From Planctomycetes bacterium MalM25 (GTDB lineage: Bacteria > Planctomycetota > Planctomycetia > Pirellulales > Lacipirellulaceae), in assembly GCA_007745835.1 (NCBI GenBank), contig CP036424.1, forward strand, positions 1,511,001-1,575,000: 64,000 nt of DNA, read 5' to 3'. Position numbers and translations under genes: made by a program. The notes under the pieces were generated by a model. It did not search any database. It had not been told where the DNA came from and worked only from the letters and a program-made list of their open reading frames with translations. How positions within the stretch are numbered: position 1 is the stretch's first letter; the number at the start of each line of letters is the position of its first letter. Below, piece after piece: positions 17,831-27,261 of the stretch.

Positions 17831-19039
17831 ATGTCCGAGAACCAGTTCCAACTCCCGAAGGGCTTCACCGCCGGTGGCGTCTATTCGGGCGTGAAAGAGG
17901 ACACGAGCAAGCTCGATCTGGCCCTGCTGGTGAGCGACCGCGCGGCGACCGCCGTCGGTGTGTACACGAAGAACCTCGTGAAGGCCGCCCCCGTGCTGCT
18001 CGACCGCGAGCGGACCCCGGGCGACAACCTGCGGGCCGTGATCACCAACTCGGGCGTCGCGAACGCCTGCACCGGCGACCGGGGCATGGCGGACGCCCGG
18101 CGGATGGCCGCCCTCACCGCCGAGGCGATCGGCGCGGGGGTCACCGAGGACCAGGTCCTCGTCCTCTCGACCGGCGTGATCGGCGAGCACCTGCCGATGC
18201 AGAAGATCGCCGACGGCATCCCGGCGGTCGCCGCCGACCTGGGCTCCGACGCCGGCGCCATCGAGCGTTCCGCCCGAGCGATCATGACGACCGACACCGT
18301 CCCCAAGGTCCGCTCGCGGACGGTCGAGATCGGCGGACGCGAAGTGACGGTCACGGGGGTCGCCAAGGGGGCGGCGATGATCGGCCCGAACATGGCGACC
18401 ATGCTGGCGACCGTCGTGACCGACGCGCCACTCGCCGCCGCCGACGCCCAGTCGGCCCTCTCCGAGGCGGTCGATGAGTCGTTCCACTGCATCAGCGTCG
18501 ACGGCCACACCAGCACGAACGACACGGTCCTGCTGCTCGCCAACGGCGCCGCGGGGGGCGAGCCGCTCGCAGGAAAAGAGCTGAACCATTTCCGCGCCAC
18601 GCTGGTCGAAGTGTGCGAGGACCTGGCGGTTGCGATCCCCGCCGACGGCGAGGGGGCCGATCACCTGATCACGGTCGAGGTCCACGGTTGCGCCACGAGG
18701 AGCGACGCGGTCCGCATCGGCAAGACGATCGCCGACAGCCCGCTGGTGAAGACCGCCGTGGCGGGGGCCGACCCGAACTGGGGACGCATCGTCTCCGCCG
18801 CCGGCTACGCGGGCGTCCCATTCGATCCGTCGGACGTGGCGCTGCTGATCAACGGCATCCTGGTCTACGAGAAGGGCGCGCCGGTCGAGTTCGACGAGGC
18901 GACCGTCTCCGACAGCATCCGCTCCAGCCGAGACACGCTGCTGCTGCTCTTGCTGGGCGAGGGCCAAGCCAACGCCCGCTTCTGGACGACCGATCTCACC
19001 ACCGAGTACGTGCGGCTCAACGCCGACTATCGGACGTGA
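17831..19039 (+). CDS. argJ: Bifunctional ornithine acetyltransferase/N-acetylglutamate synthase
   Basis: This 402-residue ArgJ recycles the acetyl group between N-acetylornithine and glutamate. ArgJ is made as a precursor that cleaves itself before a threonine nucleophile. The site is visible as MIGPNMA-TML with T190 as the new N-terminal nucleophile. The oxyanion-hole region and the C-terminal DPNWGRIVSAAGYAG motif are present. It follows argC by 23 bases. No argB or argD lies in the window. Whether it is mono- or bifunctional (also making N-acetylglutamate from acetyl-CoA) cannot be told from sequence. Confidence 0.96.
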   Translation: MSENQFQLPKGFTAGGVYSGVKEDTSKLDLALLVSDRAATAVGVYTKNLVKAAPVLLDRERTPGDNLRAVITNSGVANACTGDRGMADARRMAALTAEAIGAGVTEDQVLVLSTGVIGEHLPMQKIADGIPAVAADLGSDAGAIERSARAIMTTDTVPKVRSRTVEIGGREVTVTGVAKGAAMIGPNMATMLATVVTDAPLAAADAQSALSEAVDESFHCISVDGHTSTNDTVLLLANGAAGGEPLAGKELNHFRATLVEVCEDLAVAIPADGEGADHLITVEVHGCATRSDAVRIGKTIADSPLVKTAVAGADPNWGRIVSAAGYAGVPFDPSDVALLINGILVYEKGAPVEFDEATVSDSIRSSRDTLLLLLLGEGQANARFWTTDLTTEYVRLNADYRT

Positions 19040-19074
19040 TCAGCACAGGCTTGCCCAGCGTAGGGAACGCTTAT

Positions 19075-19318
19075 GAGAAGGAGATAGGGGGATGTTTGGA
19101 GATGGGGGGATGGCGGCTTGTTGCTGAGCGAGGCTTTGTACAGGCTTGTGCCATGGTGTGGATTGCGGAGAGAAAGCGAGTTGACGGGTGATCGCTCCGC
19201 GGTCGCCTTTTCTGATTTCTGCTTGTTGCACTCACATACAGGTAGCATTCCTGTAAGAAACCTTGCACAGCACCGAGAGATCATCCCCCCATCTCCTAAT
19301 ATCCCCTTATCTCCTTTC
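19075..19318. mobile_element. MITE-like element with imperfect 35-bp inverted ends
   Basis: The left end (19078-19112) and right end (19282-19316) are inverted copies matching at 32 of 35 positions by hand alignment. Each end contains two tandem versions of a GGAGAT-GGGGGATG unit. The centre of about 170 bases is not repetitive and encodes nothing recognisable. The left end resembles the start of the element at 63681. The size, inverted ends and lack of a transposase suggest a miniature inverted-repeat element, though a large structured RNA or BIME is also possible. Confidence 0.7.
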
Positions 19319-19370
19319 GTAACGCTTCTCGACCGAACCGCCTCACCTGTAAGCACCCGCCCCGAAGCCC

Positions 19371-20393
19371 TTGAGCTTGCTCCTCCGAATCCGCCGCGGC
19401 GTCACGTTCCTCGGGGCGTTCTTCGTCGTCGCGGTGACGAGCTACAAGTGGCTGCACGAGTGCTCGTGGCTCGACGCGGTCTACTTCTTCGTGATCACGG
19501 TTTCGACCGTGGGTTATGGCGAGCAGAGTCAGTTTGATTCCGACGAGAAGATCTTCACCATCGCCGTCATCCTGGTCGGCGTGATCTCGGTCGGTTACAC
19601 CGTGGGCCTCATCGTCCAATCGATGATCGAGGGCCAGATTGACCAAGCCCTGGGGGCCCGACGGATGGAACAGCAGATCGAACAACTCTCCGGCCACGCG
19701 ATCGTGTGCGGCTACGGCCGCCTCGGCGCCACGATCTCCGAAGAGCTGAGCCGGCGGAAGCGGGCGTTTGTGATCCTCGATTCCGATCAGGAGGTCGTCG
19801 ACGCCGCACTCGAGGACGGGCACCTCGCCATCGCTGGTGACGCGACCGACGAGGAGGTGCTCAAGCACGCGTGCATCGACAAGGCCGAGACGATCGTCAT
19901 CGCCCTGCGGAGCGACGCCGACAACGTCTTCCTCACGCTCACCGCGCGCAACCTGAACCCCTCGATGCGGATCATCGCCCGTGGCGAGCAGGTCGCCACG
20001 GAGAAGAAGCTCCGCCAGGCGGGCGCGGACCAAGTCGTCCTGCCCGCGGTGATCGGAGGCCGGCGGATGGCCGCGCTCGTGACCCGCCCCAACGCGGCTG
20101 AGATGCTCGAGCACTTCACGAACCACGAGAAGATCGACGTTGAGCTCGAGGAGCTGCGCATCCCTCAGGGGAGCCCGTTGGTCGGCCAGACCGTCCGCGA
20201 CACGGCCACCCGCCAACGCCATAATCTGCTGATCGTCGGCATCCGACGGTCGGGGGGGACGATGGTCTTCAACCCGGACCCGGACGACGAATTTGAGGCC
20301 GACGACACGTTGGTCGTGATGGGCCGCGTGGAGGACGTGCAATCGTTCCAACGCTCACAACGCCTCGCCTGCGAGAACTCGGGCGCCGGCTAG
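19371..20393 (+). CDS. Two-TM potassium channel with RCK (TrkA-N/TrkA-C) domains
   Basis: This 340-residue protein has a pore module followed by RCK regulatory domains, like MthK/Kch-type channels. TM1 is near residues 11-25, the selectivity filter T46-V-G-Y-G50 follows a pore helix, and TM2 is about residues 63-85. The RCK-N Rossmann domain starts at HAIVCGYGRLG (residue 107 onward), and the RCK-C domain covers about 255-330. It probably conducts K+ under ligand control (Ca2+, nucleotide or other). The start is TTG at 19371; no upstream ATG keeps the frame. TM1 is short and begins almost at once, so a slightly truncated N-terminus is possible. The MITE-like element ends about 50 bases upstream and may supply or disrupt the promoter. 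Confidence 0.88.
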   Translation: MSLLLRIRRGVTFLGAFFVVAVTSYKWLHECSWLDAVYFFVITVSTVGYGEQSQFDSDEKIFTIAVILVGVISVGYTVGLIVQSMIEGQIDQALGARRMEQQIEQLSGHAIVCGYGRLGATISEELSRRKRAFVILDSDQEVVDAALEDGHLAIAGDATDEEVLKHACIDKAETIVIALRSDADNVFLTLTARNLNPSMRIIARGEQVATEKKLRQAGADQVVLPAVIGGRRMAALVTRPNAAEMLEHFTNHEKIDVELEELRIPQGSPLVGQTVRDTATRQRHNLLIVGIRRSGGTMVFNPDPDDEFEADDTLVVMGRVEDVQSFQRSQRLACENSGAG

Positions 20394-20430
20394 TCGCCGC
20401 CCGCCAGCCGGTTGCGGCTTACGCTGCTGT

Positions 20431-20453
20431 AGGGCTTTCGCCCCTCGTTTTTT
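20431..20453 (+). terminator. Intrinsic terminator after the K+ channel gene
   Basis: A short GGGC-TTTC-GCCC hairpin is followed by CTCG and six T residues, 38 bases after the channel stop codon. Confidence 0.75.
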
Positions 20454-20478
20454 GCACCTTGAAGAGTCAGGGACCGCT

Positions 20479-23091
20479 ATGTCTCGCCAGACCGTCGTTG
20501 GGTTGCTGCTGAGCTGCTTGCTGATCGCGTCCGGTGTGCGGGCGGAGCACGTCTGTCGCTACTGCCAGGCCTTCGCCGCCGACGCCGCGGCCTCGACGCC
20601 GAAGTACGCGCCGGACCGCGTGGTCGATGTGCGTCACATCAAGATCGACGTGACGCCCGACTTCGCCGGCAAGACGGTCCACGCGACGACCACGCTCACC
20701 TTCGCGCCGATCTCCAAGCCGACCCGCGAGGTCGTGCTGAACGCGGTGCGGCTGCGCGTCGAAGGGGTCGAGTCGAGCCACGCCCTGGCGGAGCACGCAT
20801 CGACCGACGAGAAGCTCACGCTCCTCTTCGCCGAACCGATCCCCGTGGGCGAGGAGGTGACGGTCGCCATCACCTACACCGCGGAGCCGAAGAAGGGGCT
20901 CTACTTCCGCACCGCCGACATGGGCTACCCGGAGGGCGAGGACCACCTCTGGACCCAGGGCGAGACGCACGAGGCGCCGCATTGGTTCCCCTGCTTCGAC
21001 TACCCGAACGAGCGCTCGACGACCGAGGTGATCTGCCACGTGCCGGCGGACATGACGGTCCTGTCGAACGGCTCCCGCCTCGGCGCGGTGGTTGATGAGG
21101 TGACGGGCTTGAAGAAGGTCCACTGGCGGCAGGACAAGCCGCACGTGAACTACCTGGTCTGCCTCGTCGCCGGCCACTTTCACAAGCTGGCAGGCCACAG
21201 CAACGGCGTGCCGCTCGGCTTCTTCACGCAGCCCGAGTTCGCCGCCGAGTCGCCCAACTCGTTCCAGGACACGGCCGCCATCCTCAAGTTTTATGAGGAA
21301 GAGATCGGCGTGCCGTACCCGTGGGACAAGTACGACCAGGTCACCATCCGCGACTACAACTGGGGCGGCATGGAGAACACGTCGCTCACGACGCTCACGC
21401 ACGAGACCATCTACAGCGACGCCACCGAGAACCTCCGCTCCTCGCGCGGTCTCGACGCCCACGAATTGGCCCACCAGTGGTTCGGCGACTACGTGACTTG
21501 CAAAGACTGGAGCCACCTGTGGCTCAACGAGGGCTTCGCCACCTACTACACGCACCTGTACGAAGGGCACAAGCTGGGCCGCGACGCGATGCTGTACGGC
21601 CTCTACCGCGACGCGACCAATCGCGTGCTGCCCGGCAGCGAGAAGAGCGACAAGCCGATTGTCTTCCGCTCGTACGCCCAGCCGTGGGATCAGTTCGACT
21701 TCCGGGCCTACCCGAAGGGGAGCTGGGTGCTGCACATGCTCCGCAGCCGCCTGGGCGAGGACCTTTATCGCAAAGCGATCAAGCTCTACCTGGAGCGTCA
21801 CGCGCTGTCGAGCGTCGTCACCGACGACCTGCGGCAGGCGATGGAGGAGGTCTCCGGCAAGCCGCTCGACGCCTTCTTCGACCAGTGGGTCTACCACGGC
21901 GGCGTCCCTCAGCTGAAGGTCAAGCACAAGTGGCTGGCCGAAGAGAAGCTGCTCAAGGTCACCGTCTCGCAGGACGAGCCGAAGGCGGGCAAGACGCTCC
22001 TGTTCACCTTCCCCGTCACGCTCCGCGCGCACGTCGGCGACCAGGTCGTCGACCACGCGGCCGAGGTGACCGAGGTCGAAGAGGACTTCTACTTCAAGCT
22101 GCCCGGCAAGCCGGACGTGGTCCGGTTCGACCCCGAGTACACGGTTCTCGCCGAGGTCGAGCACAAGAAGCCGCAGCCGATGCTCGAAGCCCAGCTCCGC
22201 CTCGAAAGCGATCTTATCGGCCGCCTGCACGCGGCGAAGGCGCTCGGAGACAAGGACAGCAAGAAGGCGACCGCAGCTCTGGCGGCGGCGCTCAATGGCG
22301 ACGCCCATCACGCCGTCCGTCGGGCGGCGGCCGGCGCGCTCGCCGAGCAGGGGACCGACGCGGCGCTCGACGCGCTGCTCGCTTCGCTCGACCAGCCCGA
22401 CGCCCGGGCGCGTGAGCAGGTGGTGACGAGCCTCGGTAAGTTTTTCGAGGACCAGGCCGCGGACGCGCTGCGCCGAATCGCCGCCGAGGATCCCAACCCG
22501 GACATCCGCGGCGCCGCGTTGAAGGGGCTTGCGAAGTACCGGGACGACGCCTCCACGGCGGCGTTGCTCGCCGCGCTGCGGGGCGAGTCGTTCCAGAACC
22601 AGCTCGCCATCACCGCCGCTCGGGCGATCGGCAAGCGGCTCGACCCGGCGTTGGGCGAGCCCCTCCTGGAGTCGCTCCGCGACCGCCGGCACGAACTGCC
22701 CGGCCGCCGCTACGGCGAGGTGATCCCCTCGCTGGGACGCGTGTGGCGCGAGGCGGACGACAAGACGCCCGCCCGTGAGTTCCTGGCCGACTGCCTGAAC
22801 GACGCGGCGATCTCCGTTCGGCTCGGGGCGATCGAGGCGCTCGGAGAGCTGGGCGATCGCGGCGCGACGCCGATCCTGGAGGACCTGGCCGGCCAAGCGG
22901 GCAAGACCGGCCCGGCCGCCAAGAAGGCCCTCAAACGCCTCGAGACGGAGACCAGCCGGACGCCCGCGGGGGTCCAAGAGCTCCGCGATCAACTCCGCGA
23001 GCTACGCAAGCAGCAGGAAGCGCTGCAGGAAACGGTCGAACGGCTCGACGCGCACAGCGAGGCGGACGAGCCGGGCGAAGGGGGAGGGTAG
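20479..23091 (+). CDS. Secreted M1-family aminopeptidase with HEAT repeats
   Basis: This 870-residue zinc metallopeptidase is exported by a signal peptide (MSRQTVVGLLLSCLLIASGVRA). I place the start at the ATG at 20479 rather than nine codons earlier because of this. The gluzincin N-domain is followed by the exopeptidase motif GGMEN and the zinc site H328-E329-x2-H332 with third ligand E351 in LNEGF. After the catalytic part, a region of about 250 residues contains several HEAT/PBS-type helical repeats (AALAAALNGDAHHAVRRAAAGAL and similar). The protein ends in a short coiled coil (LRDQLRELRKQQEAL...). M1 enzymes trim N-terminal residues from peptides. The HEAT tail suggests scaffolding or substrate gating and is common in planctomycete homologues. 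Confidence 0.93.
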   Translation: MSRQTVVGLLLSCLLIASGVRAEHVCRYCQAFAADAAASTPKYAPDRVVDVRHIKIDVTPDFAGKTVHATTTLTFAPISKPTREVVLNAVRLRVEGVESSHALAEHASTDEKLTLLFAEPIPVGEEVTVAITYTAEPKKGLYFRTADMGYPEGEDHLWTQGETHEAPHWFPCFDYPNERSTTEVICHVPADMTVLSNGSRLGAVVDEVTGLKKVHWRQDKPHVNYLVCLVAGHFHKLAGHSNGVPLGFFTQPEFAAESPNSFQDTAAILKFYEEEIGVPYPWDKYDQVTIRDYNWGGMENTSLTTLTHETIYSDATENLRSSRGLDAHELAHQWFGDYVTCKDWSHLWLNEGFATYYTHLYEGHKLGRDAMLYGLYRDATNRVLPGSEKSDKPIVFRSYAQPWDQFDFRAYPKGSWVLHMLRSRLGEDLYRKAIKLYLERHALSSVVTDDLRQAMEEVSGKPLDAFFDQWVYHGGVPQLKVKHKWLAEEKLLKVTVSQDEPKAGKTLLFTFPVTLRAHVGDQVVDHAAEVTEVEEDFYFKLPGKPDVVRFDPEYTVLAEVEHKKPQPMLEAQLRLESDLIGRLHAAKALGDKDSKKATAALAAALNGDAHHAVRRAAAGALAEQGTDAALDALLASLDQPDARAREQVVTSLGKFFEDQAADALRRIAAEDPNPDIRGAALKGLAKYRDDASTAALLAALRGESFQNQLAITAARAIGKRLDPALGEPLLESLRDRRHELPGRRYGEVIPSLGRVWREADDKTPAREFLADCLNDAAISVRLGAIEALGELGDRGATPILEDLAGQAGKTGPAAKKALKRLETETSRTPAGVQELRDQLRELRKQQEALQETVERLDAHSEADEPGEGGG

Positions 23092-23166
23092 GGCTTCGGC
23101 GGCCGGTTGGTTGGTGGTAGGTTGAGGGCTCCCGCCTGCCCCCCCGCCCCTCCCGCTCTCCCCGCC

Positions 23167-24612
23167 ATGAAGCACTACGACGTCATTTGCATCGGCACCG
23201 GTCCGGCCGGACAGAAGGGGGCCATCCAGGCCGCCAAGCTCGGGCGGACGGTCGCCGTGATCGAGAAGAACCCGGTCGTCGGCGGCGCCCAGGTCAACAC
23301 GGGGACCATCCCCAGCAAGGCCCTGCGTGAGGCGGTGATCACGCTCACCGGGTCGGACAAGCGCAACCTGCTGGGCGCTTCGTACCGGGCGAAGAAGGAC
23401 GTGACGGTCGCCGACCTAGTCGGCTTCTCGCAGCAGATCATCCGCCACGAGTGGGAGCTGATCGGCAGCCAATTCGAGCGGAACCACATCGACCTGGTGT
23501 GGGGGCACGCGAAGTTCGTCGGGCCCAACGAGATCGAGGTCGCCGGCAAGGATGGCCCGGAGCGGCTCACCGCCGACAAGTTCCTGATCTCGGTCGGCAC
23601 GCGTCCCGCGCGGCCCGACCACATCCCGTTCAACCAGGACACGATCATCACCAGCGACGAGCTGGTCACGCTCGAGCACATCCCGCGGACGATGATCGTC
23701 GTCGGCGGCGGCGTGATCGGCAGCGAGTACGCCACGATCATGGCGACGCTCGGCGTTCGCGTGACGCTGGTCGAGGGGCGCCACCAGTGCCTCGGCTTCC
23801 TAGATCAGGAGATCGCCGGCGCCTTCCAGTACTTCATGCGGCAGAAGGGCATCACTCTCCGCCTGGGGGAGAAGGTCGAATCGATCGCCGAGGTTGACGC
23901 CGAGGAGGGCGAGAAGGGGGGCAACTTCGGAGGCCACGGCAAGCGGCCGGACAAGCTCGTCGAGGCGCAGCTCGAATCGGGTAAGCGGCTCCGCGCCGAG
24001 GTGCTGCTCTACTCCGTTGGCCGCCAGGGCGTGTGCGGTGCGTTGGGGCTCGACGCGGTCGGCATCGAGTACGACGACCGCGAACGCCTGAAGGTCAACG
24101 ACAACTACCAGACCAACGTCGAGCACGTTTACGCCGCGGGCGACGTGATCGGCTTCCCGGCGCTCGCCTCGACCAGCATGGAGCAGGGCCGCCGCGCTGT
24201 TTGCCACGCGCTCGGCGTGTGCGACGTGCGGAACTACAACACGGAACTCTTCCCGTACGGCATCTACGCGGTGCCGGAGATCTCGATGGTCGGCAAGACC
24301 GAAGAGGAGCTGACCGACGAGGGCATCCCGTACGAGACCGGCATCGCCCACTACCGCGAGATCGCCCGCGCGAAGCTCCTGGGCGACGAGCTGGGCATGA
24401 TGAAGATGCTCATCCACCAAGAGACGCACCACATCCTGGGCGTGCACGTCATCGGCGCCGAGGCGACCGAGCTGATCCACATCGGCCAGGCCGTGATGGC
24501 CCTGGGCGGCACGGCCGAGTTCTTCATCGATAACGTGTTCAACTTCCCGACCCTCGCCGAGTGCTACAAGGTGGCGGCGTACAACGGGATGAACAAGCTG
24601 AACCACGTGTGA
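23167..24612 (+). CDS. sthA: Soluble pyridine nucleotide transhydrogenase
   Basis: This 481-residue flavoprotein of the disulfide-reductase fold interconverts NADPH and NADH pools. The FAD-binding GTGPAGQKGAIQAA motif opens the protein, and the NAD(P) site is VVGGGVIGSEYATIMA. In place of the redox-active CxxxxC of lipoamide dehydrogenase it has VNTGTIPSKAL, which is diagnostic for SthA. The ATG at 23167 precedes MKHYDVICIG; an in-frame start at 23107 would add a proline-rich leader and is not favoured. The C-terminal dimerisation domain is complete. A terminator follows the stop. Confidence 0.94.
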   Translation: MKHYDVICIGTGPAGQKGAIQAAKLGRTVAVIEKNPVVGGAQVNTGTIPSKALREAVITLTGSDKRNLLGASYRAKKDVTVADLVGFSQQIIRHEWELIGSQFERNHIDLVWGHAKFVGPNEIEVAGKDGPERLTADKFLISVGTRPARPDHIPFNQDTIITSDELVTLEHIPRTMIVVGGGVIGSEYATIMATLGVRVTLVEGRHQCLGFLDQEIAGAFQYFMRQKGITLRLGEKVESIAEVDAEEGEKGGNFGGHGKRPDKLVEAQLESGKRLRAEVLLYSVGRQGVCGALGLDAVGIEYDDRERLKVNDNYQTNVEHVYAAGDVIGFPALASTSMEQGRRAVCHALGVCDVRNYNTELFPYGIYAVPEISMVGKTEEELTDEGIPYETGIAHYREIARAKLLGDELGMMKMLIHQETHHILGVHVIGAEATELIHIGQAVMALGGTAEFFIDNVFNFPTLAECYKVAAYNGMNKLNHV

Positions 24613-24630
24613 TTGTCGGGGCGTTGTGGG

Positions 24631-24672
24631 AAACCGCGCGGTCGATCGTGCGGTTTTTCATTTTTTCTGCCG
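24631..24672 (+). terminator. Intrinsic terminator after sthA
   Basis: An AAACCGC/GCGGTTT stem (24631-24637 with 24650-24656) is followed by two T-runs, starting 18 bases after the sthA stop codon. Confidence 0.75.
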
Positions 24673-24802
24673 GCGCGGCGCGGCGGAGTGACCTAGCTTT
24701 TTAGTGGACCGACATGCCCCCCGGCGTTTCGATCCGGTCTCTTCCCGCCCACCTTTTCCGCCAGCCGCCGTTCGGGCGGCGTTGCCCACCGAGGAGCCGG
24801 TT

Positions 24803-25543
24803 ATGTCCGTGCGTCGAATGCTGCGCCCTGCGCTAGGGGCCCTCACTGCGGTTCTGACCTTTGCGGCCGCCTCGCCGGCGGTTGAGAAGGAAGAACAATC
24901 CGATTTCACCGTGTTCGGGATGCCCATCGCGGCGCCCATCCACTACAGCGGCTCGGACGCCCGGGCTCAAGCGTTCAACGAAGAGATCCTACCGGGCGCT
25001 TCGGCGTTGGTGGATGTCCACCTGCAAGAGGGAGTCGAGTTCCTGGCGGTCGGCGTCACGCGTTTGGACGAGGACGCCTTGTTCATCCTGAACCCGACCG
25101 ACCGCCCCGTGCGGGTCTACTTTGTCCACGAGGGGGCCGGCTACCGGAACACGCTCGGATACTCCACGACCATTGCCGGCTCGACAAGCGCCGGCGAACG
25201 CAAGATCGTGCTGCCCGACGTGTCCGACGGCACGTACGGCGGACCCGAGTGGCTGGTCCCGGGCGACTTTGTTGAGCTGGGCGACTTTGGCGCGGGCACG
25301 CAGTTCGAGTTCTTCATCGTCCGCGACGCGGTGCGGGGCGGGCGGGAGATCTTCACCTACCGCGACGACCTCAACCCGGACGGCATCCAGCACCTGGCCG
25401 CCTGGCTCTTGGGCGACCGCTACGTGCTGCTCGGCTTCGAGGACATCCTGCACGGCGGCGACCTCGACTACAACGACGTCGTCTGTGTGGTCGATCTGAA
25501 CCCCGACTTGGGGCAGATCCCCCTCACGCTGCTGCCGCGGTGA
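24803..25543 (+). CDS. Secreted DUF4114-domain protein
   Basis: This 246-residue exported protein has a signal peptide (MSVRRMLRPALGALTAVLTFAAASPA; GAGGAG-like site just upstream of the ATG at 24803). The C-terminal third has the DUF4114 hallmark: VLLGFEDILHGGDLDYNDVVCVVDL, with acidic residues that probably bind Ca2+. DUF4114 domains occur in extracellular and cell-surface proteins, often with PEP-CTERM tags; none is present here. The tadE-tadG-tadE genes follow at short distances (44-72 bases), so this protein may belong to the same exported or pilus-related transcription unit. Its role there is unknown. Confidence 0.85.
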   Translation: MSVRRMLRPALGALTAVLTFAAASPAVEKEEQSDFTVFGMPIAAPIHYSGSDARAQAFNEEILPGASALVDVHLQEGVEFLAVGVTRLDEDALFILNPTDRPVRVYFVHEGAGYRNTLGYSTTIAGSTSAGERKIVLPDVSDGTYGGPEWLVPGDFVELGDFGAGTQFEFFIVRDAVRGGREIFTYRDDLNPDGIQHLAAWLLGDRYVLLGFEDILHGGDLDYNDVVCVVDLNPDLGQIPLTLLPR

Positions 25544-25587
25544 GTGCGGGCTGATCCGTTCGTTTCACTTCCAAGGGTTTGACCATC

Positions 25588-26010
25588 ATGACACGGGGCA
25601 GGAGACGCCGAGCCGCCCGCGGCCGCCAAGAGCGGCGGCTCGGCGTCGAGATTGTCGAACTCGCGTTCGCGTTGCCGGTGATGATGGTCATCGTCTTCGG
25701 CACGCTGGAGACCTGCGAGCTCATCTTCGTTAAGCAGTCGTTGGCGGTCGGGGCCTACGAGTCGGGGCGGATCGCCGCCCGGCCCGGCGGCACGGCCGAT
25801 TCCGCGGTGACGCGTTTCGAGCAGATCATGACCTCCCGCCGGGTGAACGACGCCACGATCACGATCACCCCCGCCGACCCCACCGCCGTGGCGATCGGCG
25901 ATGAGATCCGCATCGAGGTCGCCGCGCCCGTTCACAGCAACAGCACGACCGGATTGGTGCTGACGAACGTTCCCGACATCACGGAGACGGTCGTCGTGGT
26001 GCGAGAGTAG
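25588..26010 (+). CDS. TadE-like minor pilin/pseudopilin
   Basis: This 140-residue protein starts with a very basic leader, followed by the TadE-type sequence RRLGVEIVELAFALPVMMVIVFGTLETCEL. That gives a prepilin-like cleavage region, a Glu at position +5 and one hydrophobic helix. The remainder is a beta-rich periplasmic domain. TadE-family pseudopilins contribute to Tad/Flp pilus assembly or surface attachment. I chose the ATG at 25588 (an in-frame TTG lies three codons upstream), with AAGGG about 10 bases before. It is the first of three related genes. Confidence 0.85.
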   Translation: MTRGRRRRAARGRQERRLGVEIVELAFALPVMMVIVFGTLETCELIFVKQSLAVGAYESGRIAARPGGTADSAVTRFEQIMTSRRVNDATITITPADPTAVAIGDEIRIEVAAPVHSNSTTGLVLTNVPDITETVVVVRE

Positions 26011-26082
26011 TGAGTTCCTAAAGGGGTTCGGGTCTCGGACGACCTGCGTCGATTCCCAGCCTAGTTACCGAGGGTTCCGACC

Positions 26083-27258
26083 ATGTGCAAACCGATCCGC
26101 CGCCGTCGCCTCATCCGCAACGGCCCGTCACGCCGCGGCGCCACGCTCGTCCTGATCGCGGTCATGTCGTCCGCTCTGGTTGGCATGGGAGCCCTGGTCA
26201 TCAACTGGTCGTTCATCGAGCTGACCAACACCCAGCTCCGCTCGGCGACCGACGCGGCGGCCAAGGCGGCCGCGGTCGCCCTCAGCCAAACTCAGAACAA
26301 GAGCGACGCCCGCGCCGCGGCCAAGCAGCTCGTCAAGAACTACTACATCGGCGGGCAGAAGCTGAAGATCACCAACGCCGACATCGAGTTCGGCAACGGC
26401 ACGCAGGACGGCCAGGGGGGGTACACCTTCACGCCGGACGTCTCCCCGCTCAACTGCGCCCGGGTGACGGCCCGGTGCGGCGAGGGGGCGGCGACCTCCA
26501 GCGTGCCGGTCTTCTTCTCGAACCTGATGCCGGAGGGGACATTCGACCTTCAGAAGGAGGCGACCGCCGGCCGCTACGACCACGATGTATGCGTGGTGGT
26601 CGATCGTTCTGGCTCGATGGCTTGGGACCTGAGCGGCGAGGACTTCAGCTATCCGGCCGAGTACAACAACGACTCGACCCTGCAAAACTACTTCCGCGCC
26701 CCGCACCCGACCGAGAGCCGTTGGGCGAAGCTGGTCGAGGCGCTCGAGTCTTTCAAGGACGTCATCGACAGCCGCAACCTGAACGCCCAGGTCGGGCTGG
26801 CCTCTTACTCCAGCGACTACACCTTCGGGCTCTTCGAGTCGAGCAAGGTCACGCAGGACCAGGTGATGAGCCCGGACACGGGCGACTTCTTGGACGCGGC
26901 CTACGCCATCGGGCAGGAGCCGATCATCGGCGACACCGACATCAAGGCCGGCATCGACAACGGCCGCTTGATCCTCACCTCGTCGTCCGAGCGGCGCATG
27001 ACCGCCACGAGGACGATGGTCCTGTTGAGCGACGGCCGCAAGACCTCCGGCGGAAACCCGCTCACCGGCGCCAGCAAGGCGTTCGACAAGCGGATCACGG
27101 TCCACACCGTCTCGTTCGGAGACGGCGCCGACCAGCAGGCCCTGACCGACATCGCCGAGGCGACGGGCGGCCGCCACTACCACGCCCTGACCGGCGACCA
27201 ACTCGCCGACGCCTTCAAAGACATCGCCGAGCAGCTGCCGGCCATCCTGATGGAGTAG
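26083..27258 (+). CDS. TadG-like protein with von Willebrand factor A domain
   Basis: This 391-residue protein has the TadG N-terminus: a basic leader, RRGATLVLIAVMSSALVGMGALVINWSFIEL as the membrane helix, and TQLRSATDAAAKAAA as the putative Flp-pilus TadE/G-like domain. It is followed from residue 168 by a vWA domain. The MIDAS motif is intact: D174-R-S-G-S178, with later Thr and Asp positions in the 270-300 region. vWA domains bind protein ligands through a metal ion. TadG proteins anchor or stabilise the Tad pilus. It starts 72 bases after tadE, and the next tadE-like gene begins 3 bases after its stop, so translation is probably coupled. Confidence 0.88.
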   Translation: MCKPIRRRRLIRNGPSRRGATLVLIAVMSSALVGMGALVINWSFIELTNTQLRSATDAAAKAAAVALSQTQNKSDARAAAKQLVKNYYIGGQKLKITNADIEFGNGTQDGQGGYTFTPDVSPLNCARVTARCGEGAATSSVPVFFSNLMPEGTFDLQKEATAGRYDHDVCVVVDRSGSMAWDLSGEDFSYPAEYNNDSTLQNYFRAPHPTESRWAKLVEALESFKDVIDSRNLNAQVGLASYSSDYTFGLFESSKVTQDQVMSPDTGDFLDAAYAIGQEPIIGDTDIKAGIDNGRLILTSSSERRMTATRTMVLLSDGRKTSGGNPLTGASKAFDKRITVHTVSFGDGADQQALTDIAEATGGRHYHALTGDQLADAFKDIAEQLPAILME

Positions 27259-27261
27259 CCC

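Noticed and set aside
20467-22992. An 841-codon minus-strand open frame opposite the M1 aminopeptidase.
   Set aside because: The + strand has the HExxH site, signal peptide and HEAT repeats; the reverse frame shows no motifs.
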